Source: Solobacterium sp. (GTDB taxonomy: Bacteria; Bacillota_I; Bacilli_A; Erysipelotrichales; Erysipelotrichaceae). From it: a stretch of DNA of 64,000 nucleotides. The stretch is from assembly GCA_017404505.1 (NCBI GenBank), contig JAFRCE010000024.1, positions 1 through 64,000 on the forward strand, read 5' to 3'. Positions 54,222 through 62,211 of the stretch are shown piece by piece. Within the stretch, counting starts at the first letter, position 1, and the number at the start of each line of letters is the position of its first letter. The notes beneath the pieces were generated by a model. That model ran no database searches and was not told where the DNA came from. It saw nothing but the letters and a program-made list of their open reading frames with translations. Position numbers and translations under genes: made by a program.

Positions 54222-54988
54222 GCCCGTTTTCTCCTGCTACGGCCGGACGAACTGATGGCCACGATTTTCTGGAAGTATTCATCCTGATCCATGCCTTCCC
54301 GCCGGATCTCCGTGCTGATGGCACCGTCACGGATGAAGATCAGACGTGAAGTGAAGGATGCGACATAGGAATCGTGGGTGACCATGACGATCGTCGTGCC
54401 GTTTTCCCGGTTCAGTTTTTCAAACAATACCATCAGTTCTTCGGAATTCTCAGAGTCCAGCGCGCCGGTCGGCTCATCCGCGACGATGATACCCGGATTG
54501 TTGATCAGGGCTCTGGCAATGGCCGTTCTCTGCCGCTGGCCGCCGGAACATTCCAGCGGTACTTTGTTCAGCAGAGTGTCGATATTCAGCTGTTTGGAAA
54601 TCGTAATGATTCTGTCTTCAATTGTTTTGGGATCCACTTTGGCCAGGGTCAGCGGCAAAGCAATGTTTTCGTAAATGGTGTGCGTATCCAGAAGGTTGAA
54701 ACTCTGGAAAATGAAGCCGAGATTTTCATAGCGGAAGCGGCCGATCTCGTTGGCGCTCATTTTCATGACACTCTTTCCCTGAATATACACATGGCCGTCC
54801 GTCGGATAGTCCATGGTGGAGATCATATTGATGAATGTGGATTTACCGGAACCGGAAGGTCCCATGACACCGAGGAAATCCCCTTTATGCACCTCGATGT
54901 TGATGTCGTGCAGAGCGGTTACAGCGTTCAGCGAATCAGCATTATAAACTTTCTTCAGATTTTTCGTATAAAGTACAATATCATCCAT
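54218..54988 (-). CDS. BceA/MacB-type ABC transporter ATP-binding protein
   Basis: A 256-residue ATPase. Walker A GPSGSGKST, Q-loop FIFQSFNLL, signature CSGGQRQR, Walker B IIVADEPTGALDS and the H-loop VTHDS are all intact. The sequence type is the MacB/LolD/BceA class. It is coupled to the permease at 52905. AGGAGA is 9 bases before the ATG, and TATAAT at 55014-55019 is the probable -10. Confidence 0.93.
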   Translation of the reverse strand: MDDIVLYTKNLKKVYNADSLNAVTALHDINIEVHKGDFLGVMGPSGSGKSTFINMISTMDYPTDGHVYIQGKSVMKMSANEIGRFRYENLGFIFQSFNLLDTHTIYENIALPLTLAKVDPKTIEDRIITISKQLNIDTLLNKVPLECSGGQRQRTAIARALINNPGIIVADEPTGALDSENSEELMVLFEKLNRENGTTIVMVTHDSYVASFTSRLIFIRDGAISTEIRREGMDQDEYFQKIVAISSSGRSRRKRA

Positions 54989-55013
54989 ATGCGGTGTCTC
55001 CTGTTCTGCTGTA

Positions 55014-55022
55014 ATTATAAAC
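55014..55022 (-). promoter_or_regulatory. -10 box and LytTR-like half-site before the ABC transporter
   Basis: On the minus strand TATAAT (55014-55019) overlaps ACCGTTTAT, which fits one half of the LytTR binding consensus [TA][AC][CA]GTTN[AG][TG] (published). A second half-site 12-13 bases away was not found, so regulation by the neighbouring LytTR proteins is only suggested. Confidence 0.4.
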
Positions 55023-55070
55023 GGTACTGTTTTTTGCCCGCAATGGCTCCCGGGAAGGTTTCTCCTGTTT

Positions 55071-55754
55071 TCAGGACTGCCGGTTGTATTCCTCCATAAA
55101 GGCAGACTTGTAATAGCGGGAAATATAATAGACGGTTCCGTTTTTCATATGCACTTCGTCTCTGTAAACATAGTCAATATATATCGGATTGATGAGTACC
55201 GCGCGGCTGGCTCTGATCATCCACCGATACAGATTATGATAGGCAATCATCCGGCACAGCGAGCAGTAGACAGGATAGATCCGGTTGCCGGCCTGGATGA
55301 TTGAACGGTTGCCTTTAACCGTGATCGTGCAAATCTGCCTGCTTCTGAGCATATTCTTACAGCGGTCGGACACGAAGGTCAGGCAGTCGTTTTTCTCTTC
55401 CAGGCAGAGGATGATCATCTGCCGCAGGACGGACTGAAACTCCTCCCTGTACATCATGTATTCCTCTGCCGGCAGTAAGATTTCCGATCCGGCCGGTTCA
55501 TTCAGACCGACGAGTATCATCTGGTGGTTTCTGAAAGGAAGCAGATGTATTTTCTCCAGGCAGCGGTTTTCCGCCATTATGCCGTCCATAAAAAACAGAT
55601 CACAATTCTTCCTGCAGTTTATATAACTGTAGGGTTTCTTCGTGATCTGCAGATCGATTTCTTCTTTTAAAGACTGAACGCTTCTGTTCAGTACGTCAAT
55701 AAATTGTGTTGGTCTGTTACTCAGGATGATGATCGTTATTTTTGTATTTTCCAT
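55071..55754 (-). CDS. LytTR-type transcription regulator without a receiver signature
   Basis: A 227-residue protein. The C-terminal ~100 residues (ITVKGNRSIIQAGNRIYPVY through RAVLINPIYIDYVYRDEVHM) are a LytTR DNA-binding domain. The N-terminal ~120 residues do not show the Asp/Thr/Lys set of a phospho-receiver. The ATG at 55754 lies inside the end of the Xre gene (38-base overlap) and has no close ribosome site; a TTG at 55787 with AGGA upstream is the alternative. It lies directly upstream of the ABC transporter. Confidence 0.78.
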   Translation of the reverse strand: MENTKITIIILSNRPTQFIDVLNRSVQSLKEEIDLQITKKPYSYINCRKNCDLFFMDGIMAENRCLEKIHLLPFRNHQMILVGLNEPAGSEILLPAEEYMMYREEFQSVLRQMIILCLEEKNDCLTFVSDRCKNMLRSRQICTITVKGNRSIIQAGNRIYPVYCSLCRMIAYHNLYRWMIRASRAVLINPIYIDYVYRDEVHMKNGTVYYISRYYKSAFMEEYNRQS

Positions 55755-56115
55755 GGCTGTAAGTTGTTTGTACTCCCATACTTTCAAGCAGTTCCTGAAA
55801 AAGCCGGCGCTGATAAGCGGGTATTCTGCTGTTTATAATCAGAATATCATTTTCGTATTCATCTGAACAGAAGAGTGTATTCAGATCAACTTTAAGATAC
55901 TCGGAAATCAGTTTGGCTTTATCCATCTTGATTTCATGGTTTCCCGTTTCGTAGTTGGAAATTTCCTGCCGGCTGACACCAACCGCATTCGCCAGCTGCT
56001 GCTGGGTCACATTTTTGGTCTCACGAAAAAAGCGGATCCTGTTGCCGGATTCTTCTTCGTAAGCTGGTTCCGTTTTCCTTTCCTCCACCGGAGGCAGTTC
56101 CTTTTTCTTTTTCAT
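55717..56115 (-). CDS. Xre-family transcription regulator
   Basis: A 132-residue protein with a charged N-terminus (MKKKKELPPVEERK) and an HTH_3 domain at about residues 25-80: TQQQLANAVGVSRQEISNYE is the helix-turn-helix. The C-terminal 50 residues are of unknown type, with a His-rich end. It overlaps the LytTR gene at 55071, and the second LytTR gene lies 81 bases upstream. GGAAGGAT precedes the ATG. Confidence 0.85.
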   Translation of the reverse strand: MKKKKELPPVEERKTEPAYEEESGNRIRFFRETKNVTQQQLANAVGVSRQEISNYETGNHEIKMDKAKLISEYLKVDLNTLFCSDEYENDILIINSRIPAYQRRLFQELLESMGVQTTYSHGKYKNNDHHPE

Positions 56116-56196
56116 ATCCTTCCTTTACAGAAAGTATATGTTCCCCGGGCCGTCCGGAAAGAATACACGCGCAACCCACGGTTGCGCATGCATGTT

Positions 56197-56925
56197 TCAG
56201 GCACCTGCTATCTGAATACGGATCTTTTTCTGCCATTTGCGGCCGATGGGCAGTTTCTGCCGGCCCGGCAGCTGCAGCTGTGCGGATTCAAGCAGTCTGA
56301 TCTGGCAGATGTTCACGATACAGTTACGGTTGATATATACAAAGCCCCATTTCGCAAACCGCGGATAAACGGACCGCAGGGTCTGCGGTTTCAGGCATAC
56401 CGTCCGGTTTCCCTTCAGATGCATGTACAGACGGCGGTGTGACGTTTCCACATACAGAATACTGTCAACCGGGATCTGCGCATACCTTCTGCTGACCAGC
56501 TGCACGGTAACGGTTCCCCGCAGACTGATTTCCTTCCGGATCATTGACCAGACGCCGGCGAATTCCTTTTCCAGCCTTTCTAACAATACATACGCCAGCA
56601 CATTGGTTCCGAATGCTTCCCGGATCCGGCCGGTATCCGTACCGACCAGAACGATCAGTGTCCGAAGGGACAGACGATGCAGGAGTTCTGCCAGTTTCAG
56701 AAAGTCCATGTCCGGAATTCCGTCTGTCAGAAAGACCGCCTGATACGCCTCCCGTTTTGCCGCCTTGATAAATGAGCGGGCATCATAATACGAAGTGCAT
56801 TCCACATTTGTCTGAGATTGTTCCATAAGCAGTCTCAGCCGGCTGTGCTCGGCACTTCTTCCTGTAACAATCGCTGTTTTCATACTTATATCGTAAAACG
56901 TTCTGCGCTTTGTGCACGACCGCAT
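56197..56925 (-). CDS. LytTR-type response-regulator-like protein
   Basis: A 242-residue protein. The C-terminal ~100 residues are a LytTR domain (RYAQIPVDSILYVETSHRR, then WGFVYINRNCIVNICQI). The N-terminal part (KTAIVTGRSAEHSRLRLL) has the length and strand pattern of a receiver, but the phospho-acceptor position (VFLTDGIPDMDF) has a Thr-Asp and the Lys and first acidic pair are unclear. A start at 56925 has AGGA upstream; the ATG at 56883 is closer to the domain start but lacks a site. No sensor kinase is adjacent. Confidence 0.8.
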   Translation of the reverse strand: MRSCTKRRTFYDISMKTAIVTGRSAEHSRLRLLMEQSQTNVECTSYYDARSFIKAAKREAYQAVFLTDGIPDMDFLKLAELLHRLSLRTLIVLVGTDTGRIREAFGTNVLAYVLLERLEKEFAGVWSMIRKEISLRGTVTVQLVSRRYAQIPVDSILYVETSHRRLYMHLKGNRTVCLKPQTLRSVYPRFAKWGFVYINRNCIVNICQIRLLESAQLQLPGRQKLPIGRKWQKKIRIQIAGA

Positions 56926-56961
56926 ATCACGATATCCTGCATCTTATCACGGATTGCCCCG

Positions 56962-56995
56962 GAAAAAAGAAAAGAGCCCCTTTTGCAAGGAGCTC
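56962..56995 (-). terminator. Terminator of gpmI
   Basis: GAGCTCCTT/AAGGGGCTC (one mismatch) around a 4-base loop, followed by TTTTCTTTTTT on the minus strand. Confidence 0.8.
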
Positions 56996-57014
56996 ATGAT
57001 CACTGTTTTACTGC

Positions 57015-58595
57015 TTATTTGGTGATGGATTCGAGCCAGTTCGGATCCGGTTCAAAGCCGAGCAGCTTGACGACTGTCGAAGCAACATTCGCCAGACCAA
57101 AGTCGCCGCCTTCCTTGACTTCCGTGCCTTCCGGTCCGTTGAAGATCGCGAACGGTACAGGTGCCAGAGTGTGGCTTGTCTTTGCCTTCGGTGTGCCGTC
57201 TTCGTTGCGGCCCTTGTCATACATCTGGTCGGAGTTGCCGTGGTCAGCAGTGACGACCAGTGAGCAGTCCATCTTGCGGCAGGCATCCATGACTCTCTTC
57301 AGCATCAGGTCAACGGACTCGACACCGATCAGAGTAGCTTCATAGTTGCCGGTATGGCCGACCATGTCGCCGTTCGGATAGTTGCAGCGCAGGAACTGGT
57401 ATTTGCCAGATTCGATTGCTTCAACCATCTTGTCGGTGATTTCCGTCGCCTTCATCCATGGCTTCAGCTCGAACGGAATGATATCGGACGGGATTTCTTC
57501 CCATGTTTCGTTGGCAAACTTCTCGGATCTGTTGCCGTTCCAGAAGTATGTAACGTGACCGAACTTCTGTGTTTCGGAGCATGCATAGCACTGCAGACCC
57601 TTGTCGAGCAGGAATTCACTCAGTGTGTGTTCAATATGCGGCGGTTCAACTAGGAAGTTGGCCGGCAGTTTGAGGTCGCCGTCGTACTGCAGCATACCGG
57701 CATAGAATACGTCCGGCTTTTTGACCTGATCAAATGCGTCAAAGCCCTTGTTCATGTAGTCAAATGCCTTGGAGATTTCAACCGCGCGGTCGCCTCTGAA
57801 GTTGAACAGAATCACGGAGTCGCCGTCGTCGACAGTACCTACCGGTGTATCACCGTCAGCTACGACAAAGCCCGGCAGGAACTGGTCGGTTCCTTCGCTT
57901 TCCGGATAGAGAGCCTGGATCGCTTCCTGCGCAGACGGGAACTTTCTGCCGTCGCCCATGACATGGATGTGCCAGCCTCTTTCAACCATGGACCAGTCAG
58001 CTTCGTAACGGTCCATGGTGATGACCATACGGCCGCCGCCGGATGCGATGCGGCTGTTGAATGTGTCGTCGTTCAGCTCAGCCATGACGTCTTCGAGCTG
58101 CTTGACATATTTCGGAGCGGATCCTTCCGGTACGTCACGTCCGTCGAGGAGAACGTGTACTCTGACTTCCTTGAGGCCTTCCTTCTTGCACTGTCTGAGC
58201 ATGGCCAGCAGGTGGGAAATGTTGGAGTGAACATTACCGTCGGACAGCAGGCCGAGGAAATGCATCTTTCCGTTATGTGTCTTGGCGAAATCAACAGCGC
58301 CCTTCCAGGCAGCAGACTCATAGATACTGCCGCTTTCGATGGATTCGTTGACCAGCTTGGCGCCCTGCGAGTAAACCTGGCCGCAGCCGAGTGCGTTGTG
58401 TCCTACTTCGGAGTTGCCCATATCTGTGTCATCCGGCAGACCGACGGCTGTGCCGTGCGCCTTGATTGTCGTATGCGGCCACTTTGTCATTAATTCTTCA
58501 ATCTGTGGTTTGTAAGCGTGCAGAACAGCGTTGCCCATGTCTTTTTCTGTCCAGCCGACACCGTCCATAACCACAAGTACTACTGGTTTAGCCAT
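57015..58595 (-). CDS. gpmI: 2,3-bisphosphoglycerate-independent phosphoglycerate mutase
   Basis: A 526-residue Mn2+-dependent glycolytic enzyme of the alkaline phosphatase superfamily, converting 3- to 2-phosphoglycerate. VVMDGVG at the start has the first metal Asp, and DTDMGNSEVGHNALG has the catalytic Ser near residue 62. Later metal sites are in NFRGDRAVE, NGDMVGHTGN and VVTADHGNSDQM. A GGAG site lies 11 bases before the ATG. Other glycolytic genes are not adjacent, so it is a single-gene unit here. Confidence 0.95.
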   Translation of the reverse strand: MAKPVVLVVMDGVGWTEKDMGNAVLHAYKPQIEELMTKWPHTTIKAHGTAVGLPDDTDMGNSEVGHNALGCGQVYSQGAKLVNESIESGSIYESAAWKGAVDFAKTHNGKMHFLGLLSDGNVHSNISHLLAMLRQCKKEGLKEVRVHVLLDGRDVPEGSAPKYVKQLEDVMAELNDDTFNSRIASGGGRMVITMDRYEADWSMVERGWHIHVMGDGRKFPSAQEAIQALYPESEGTDQFLPGFVVADGDTPVGTVDDGDSVILFNFRGDRAVEISKAFDYMNKGFDAFDQVKKPDVFYAGMLQYDGDLKLPANFLVEPPHIEHTLSEFLLDKGLQCYACSETQKFGHVTYFWNGNRSEKFANETWEEIPSDIIPFELKPWMKATEITDKMVEAIESGKYQFLRCNYPNGDMVGHTGNYEATLIGVESVDLMLKRVMDACRKMDCSLVVTADHGNSDQMYDKGRNEDGTPKAKTSHTLAPVPFAIFNGPEGTEVKEGGDFGLANVASTVVKLLGFEPDPNWLESITK

Positions 58596-58721
58596 AATTA
58601 TTTTTTCTCCTTTATTCTCTTTATTAAATATACCATAGTTCCGGATTCAATCAGTGTGTGACTTTATGTTTTTCTGCCGCAAAGTTGTTTGTCCGGCGGC
58701 TTTTCGTTTCTCTTCCGTAAC

Positions 58722-58759
58722 GAAAAAGAAGCGCCGTGTCTTTTTGACCGTACGCTTCT
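58722..58759 (-). terminator. Terminator of carB
   Basis: AGAAGCG/CGCTTCT form a 7-bp stem followed by TTTTTCG on the minus strand, 25 bases past the carB stop. Confidence 0.65.
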
Positions 58760-58783
58760 GATAAGGTGATGGATATTTGCGGA

Positions 58784-61700
58784 TCAGGCGTCGATGGTGG
58801 AAATACGCAGGGTGATTTCCTCCAGCACGTCGAGCAGTGCCTTGACGGTGTCAAGCGACGTGAAGATCGTCGTGTTGTTTTCAACCGCGCACATGCGGAT
58901 CAGCGCGCCGTCCTTGTTGTCGCCGTCGGAACTGATGTTCCGGGTATTGATCAGATAGGCGATATGACCCTGGCGGATCGCGGAAGGAATGTCGTTGGGA
59001 TCCTCGCTGATCTTCTTGCGGACATGGGTGCGGATGCCGTTCTTCTTGAGGAATTCGGCCGTTCCTTTGGTCGCTTCGATATTGAAGCCGAGATCATAGA
59101 AGCGGCGGATCAGCGGCAGCGCTTCGTCCTTGTCGGAATCCGCGACGGTCACGAAGACAGTACCGTAGTTTCTCAGATTCATACCGGAAGCCTGCAGGGC
59201 TTTATACAGTGCCCTGTTCAGACGGGTATCGTAGCCGATCGCTTCACCGGTCGATTTCATTTCCGGTGACAGATAGGCATCCAGACCTCTGATCTTGCTG
59301 AAGGAGAAGACCGGAACCTTGACGTAATAACGTTTCTTTTCTTCCGGATAGATATCGAAGAAGCCAAGTTCCTTCAGACTCATGCCGAGAATGACTTCCG
59401 TGGCGATGTCAGCCAGGGAATAGCCGGTCGCCTTGGAAAGGAACGGCACGGTGCGGGAAGAACGCGGATTGACTTCGATGACATAGACGTTCTCGTTTTT
59501 GTCGACGATGAACTGAATGTTATAGATACCGACGATGCCGATACCGAGACCGAGTTTCTTGGTATACTGCAGGATCGTTCCCTTGACCTTGTCGGAAATA
59601 CTGAAGGCCGGATAGACGGAAATCGAGTCACCGGAATGGATACCGGTACGTTCCACCAGTTCCATGATACCCGGCACGAAGACATTCCGGCCGTCGCATA
59701 CGGCATCGACTTCCACTTCCTTGCCGGCGATATATTGGTCGACAAGTACCGGTTTTTCTTCATCGATTTCAACGGCTGTCTTGAGGTAATGCCGCAGCTG
59801 TTCCTCGTTGGCGACGATCTGCATGGCCCGGCCGCCGAGGACGAAACTCGGACGGACAAGCACCGGATAGCCGATTTCTTCCGCCGCGGCGATGCCGTCT
59901 TCGATCTTGGTGACCGCCCGGCCGTCCGGCTGGGGAATATCAAGGTCCTGCAGAACCTTTTCAAAACTGTCTCTGTTTTCCGCCCGGTCAATGGCTTCGA
60001 CACTGGTGCCGATGATCTTCACGCCGCGTTTCATGATCGGCTCCGCCAGGTTGATGGCGGTCTGGCCGCCCAGCGAGGCAATGACGCCGACCGGCTTTTC
60101 AAAGAGCACGACGTTCATGACGTCTTCCGGTGTCAGCGGTTCGAAGTAAAGTTTGTCGGAGGTTGTATAGTCGGTCGAAACGGTTTCCGGGTTGCTGTTG
60201 ATGATGATCGCCTCATAGCCGGCTTTGCGGATGGTCTGCACGGCATGGACGGTGGAATAGTCGAATTCCACACCCTGGCCGATACGGATCGGTCCGGCAC
60301 CCAGCACGACGATCTTCTTGCGGCCGGAAAGCTGTGACTGGTTTTCACCTGTATAACTGGAATAGTGATAGGCGATGTACTTGCCGGAATAGAGCGTGTC
60401 CACCATCCGGAAGACCGGGAAGATGTCATTCTCTTTTCTTAAGTTGAAGACGCTCAGTTCATCCTGGTTCCATAATTTCGCGATATAGCGGTCGCCGAAG
60501 CCCATCTTTTTGGCTTCCTTCAGTACTTCCAGGTCATTGACATGCGCGGCGAGTTTTTCTTCCATATCGGTGATCTTGCGGATCGATTCGAGGAAGAGCT
60601 TCGTGATCATCGTCGCTTCATGGATCTGATCCAGCGACACGTGTCTTCTGATCAGTTCAGCGACAGCGAAGATATTGTCATAACGGAATTCTTCCACATA
60701 TTTCAGCAGATCTTCCGTCGTATACGTGTCAAATTTCGCCAGGTGGAGATGGTATACGCCGGTTTCCAGGGAACGGACCGACTTCAGAATGCATTCTTCC
60801 AGGTTGGCGCCGATACCCATGACTTCACCGGTCGCCTTCATCTGGGTGCCGAGGCGGTTCGGGGTGTTCGGGAATTTGTCAAACGGGAAACGCGGGAACT
60901 TGGCGACGATATAATCGAGCTTCGGCTCTTTGTCGGCGGTCGTTCCGGCGACTTCGATATCTTCCAGCGCCATGCCCATGGCGATCTTGGCGGATACTCT
61001 GGCGATCGGATAGCCGCTGGCCTTGGAAGCCAAAGCGGAAGAACGGGAAACACGCGGATTGACTTCGATCAGGTAGTATTCGCTGGTTTCCGGATGGAGA
61101 GCGAACTGAACGTTGCAGCCGCCTTCGATCTTCAGTTCACGGATGATCTTGATGGCACTGTCGTTGAGCATCTTGAGATCATGATCGTTGAGCGACAGGA
61201 TCGGCGCGACGACGATCGAGTCACCGGTATGGACACCGACCGGGTCGACGTTTTCCATACCGCAGATCGTGATTGCCTTGTCATAGGAGTCACGCATGAC
61301 TTCAAATTCGATTTCCTTAAAGCCCTTCACGCTCTTTTCGATCAGGACCTGATGAACCGGGGAAAGCTGGAAGGCATTGACGCCGATCTCTTCCAGTTCC
61401 TCTTCGTTATAGGCAAAGCCGCCGCCGGTGCCGCCCAGTGTGAAGGCCGGCCGCAGAACGACCGGATAACCGATGTGCTTCGCGGCTTCCTTGGCTTCTT
61501 CAAGACTGTAGGTGATTTCTGAAGGAATGACCGGTTCGCCGATCTTCTGGCACATTTCCTTGAACATCTGACGGTCTTCCGCCCGCTCGATGCTTTCTCT
61601 CGGTGTGCCCAGCAGTTCCACGCCGCATTCTTTCAGAACACCTTTCTTATCCAGCTGTACCGCCAGATTCAGACCGGTCTGGCCGCCGATACCGGGAACG

Positions 61701-61957
61701 ATCGCGTCCGGTCTTTCATAACGCAGGATCTTGGCAATGTATTCCAGGGTCAGCGGTTCCATGTAAACCTTGTCCGCCATCTGGGTATCCGTCATGATCG
61801 TTGCCGGATTGGAATTGCACAGAACGACCTCATAACCCTCTTCTTTCAGGGCGATGCAGGCCTGTGTGCCGGCATAGTCGAATTCGGCGGCCTGACCGAT
61901 AACGATCGGGCCGGAGCCGATGATCAATACTTTTTTAATGTCTGTTCTCTTTGCCAT
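58784..61957 (-). CDS. carB: Carbamoyl-phosphate synthase large chain
   Basis: A 1,057-residue enzyme that makes carbamoyl phosphate for pyrimidine and arginine synthesis with the glutaminase subunit CarA. Two ATP-grasp halves are visible, each opening with a GSGPIVIGQAAEFDYAGTQA or GAGPIRIGQGVEFDYS signature. The C-terminal ~140 residues are the allosteric domain (GTVFVTVADSDKDE). I chose the ATG at 61957 (MAKRTDIKKV), with GAGGAG 7 bases upstream; the longer frame runs through the leader terminator. carA is not next to it, which is unusual. A translated leader with a terminator (61985-62085) lies upstream. Confidence 0.96.
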   Translation of the reverse strand: MAKRTDIKKVLIIGSGPIVIGQAAEFDYAGTQACIALKEEGYEVVLCNSNPATIMTDTQMADKVYMEPLTLEYIAKILRYERPDAIVPGIGGQTGLNLAVQLDKKGVLKECGVELLGTPRESIERAEDRQMFKEMCQKIGEPVIPSEITYSLEEAKEAAKHIGYPVVLRPAFTLGGTGGGFAYNEEELEEIGVNAFQLSPVHQVLIEKSVKGFKEIEFEVMRDSYDKAITICGMENVDPVGVHTGDSIVVAPILSLNDHDLKMLNDSAIKIIRELKIEGGCNVQFALHPETSEYYLIEVNPRVSRSSALASKASGYPIARVSAKIAMGMALEDIEVAGTTADKEPKLDYIVAKFPRFPFDKFPNTPNRLGTQMKATGEVMGIGANLEECILKSVRSLETGVYHLHLAKFDTYTTEDLLKYVEEFRYDNIFAVAELIRRHVSLDQIHEATMITKLFLESIRKITDMEEKLAAHVNDLEVLKEAKKMGFGDRYIAKLWNQDELSVFNLRKENDIFPVFRMVDTLYSGKYIAYHYSSYTGENQSQLSGRKKIVVLGAGPIRIGQGVEFDYSTVHAVQTIRKAGYEAIIINSNPETVSTDYTTSDKLYFEPLTPEDVMNVVLFEKPVGVIASLGGQTAINLAEPIMKRGVKIIGTSVEAIDRAENRDSFEKVLQDLDIPQPDGRAVTKIEDGIAAAEEIGYPVLVRPSFVLGGRAMQIVANEEQLRHYLKTAVEIDEEKPVLVDQYIAGKEVEVDAVCDGRNVFVPGIMELVERTGIHSGDSISVYPAFSISDKVKGTILQYTKKLGLGIGIVGIYNIQFIVDKNENVYVIEVNPRSSRTVPFLSKATGYSLADIATEVILGMSLKELGFFDIYPEEKKRYYVKVPVFSFSKIRGLDAYLSPEMKSTGEAIGYDTRLNRALYKALQASGMNLRNYGTVFVTVADSDKDEALPLIRRFYDLGFNIEATKGTAEFLKKNGIRTHVRKKISEDPNDIPSAIRQGHIAYLINTRNISSDGDNKDGALIRMCAVENNTTIFTSLDTVKALLDVLEEITLRISTIDA

Positions 61958-61984
61958 AGCTGCTCTCCTCAGGATTTCGCATAC

Positions 61985-62033
61985 AAAAGAAAAACCGGCT
62001 CTTAACAATGTAGAAATACATTGCAGAACCGGT
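61985..62033 (-). terminator. Attenuator terminator in the carB leader
   Basis: On the minus strand ACCGG-TTCT-G-CAATGTA, a TTTC loop and TACATTG-TTA-AGAG-CCGGT form a 16-bp stem, followed by TTTTTCTTTT. It lies 28-76 bases before the carB ATG, so it would prevent carB transcription unless it is disrupted. The stop codon of the leader peptide (62002) is inside its 3' arm. Confidence 0.85.
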
Positions 62034-62085
62034 AAAAGCCATTCTGGTCCGGAATATGATTTACATGTTTTTCAAGTACTCTCAT
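62002..62085 (-). CDS. Leader peptide of carB (27 residues)
   Basis: An ATG at 62085 has a strong AGGAG site 6 bases upstream (62092-62096) and opens a frame of 27 codons, starting MRVLEKHVNHIPDQ and ending in CNVFLHC. Its stop lies within the attenuator stem, so a ribosome finishing the peptide would hold the terminator open. No run of one amino acid stands out, though two Arg codons (2 and 19) are present. A hairpin ATTC/GAAT and a TTTT tract precede the terminator, as in the UTP-sensing pyrBI leader of E. coli. Too short for most gene finders. Confidence 0.65.
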   Translation of the reverse strand: MRVLEKHVNHIPDQNGFYRFCNVFLHC

Positions 62086-62140
62086 ATTGCGCTCCTGTCT
62101 GCTTTGGATCAGGCAATTTCTTGCTTTACTCCTGCGAATG

Positions 62141-62169
62141 AGTCTATCTTTTTTCCGCGTATCTGTCAA
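62141..62169 (-). promoter_or_regulatory. Promoter of the carB leader
   Basis: A consensus TTGACA (62164-62169), 17 bases, then TAGACT (62141-62146) on the minus strand. Transcription would start near 62134, leaving about 50 bases before the leader ATG. Confidence 0.75.
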
Positions 62170-62211
62170 TGATCACGCCATCAAAATATGAGACTTCACA
62201 ACAGGTTTTAT

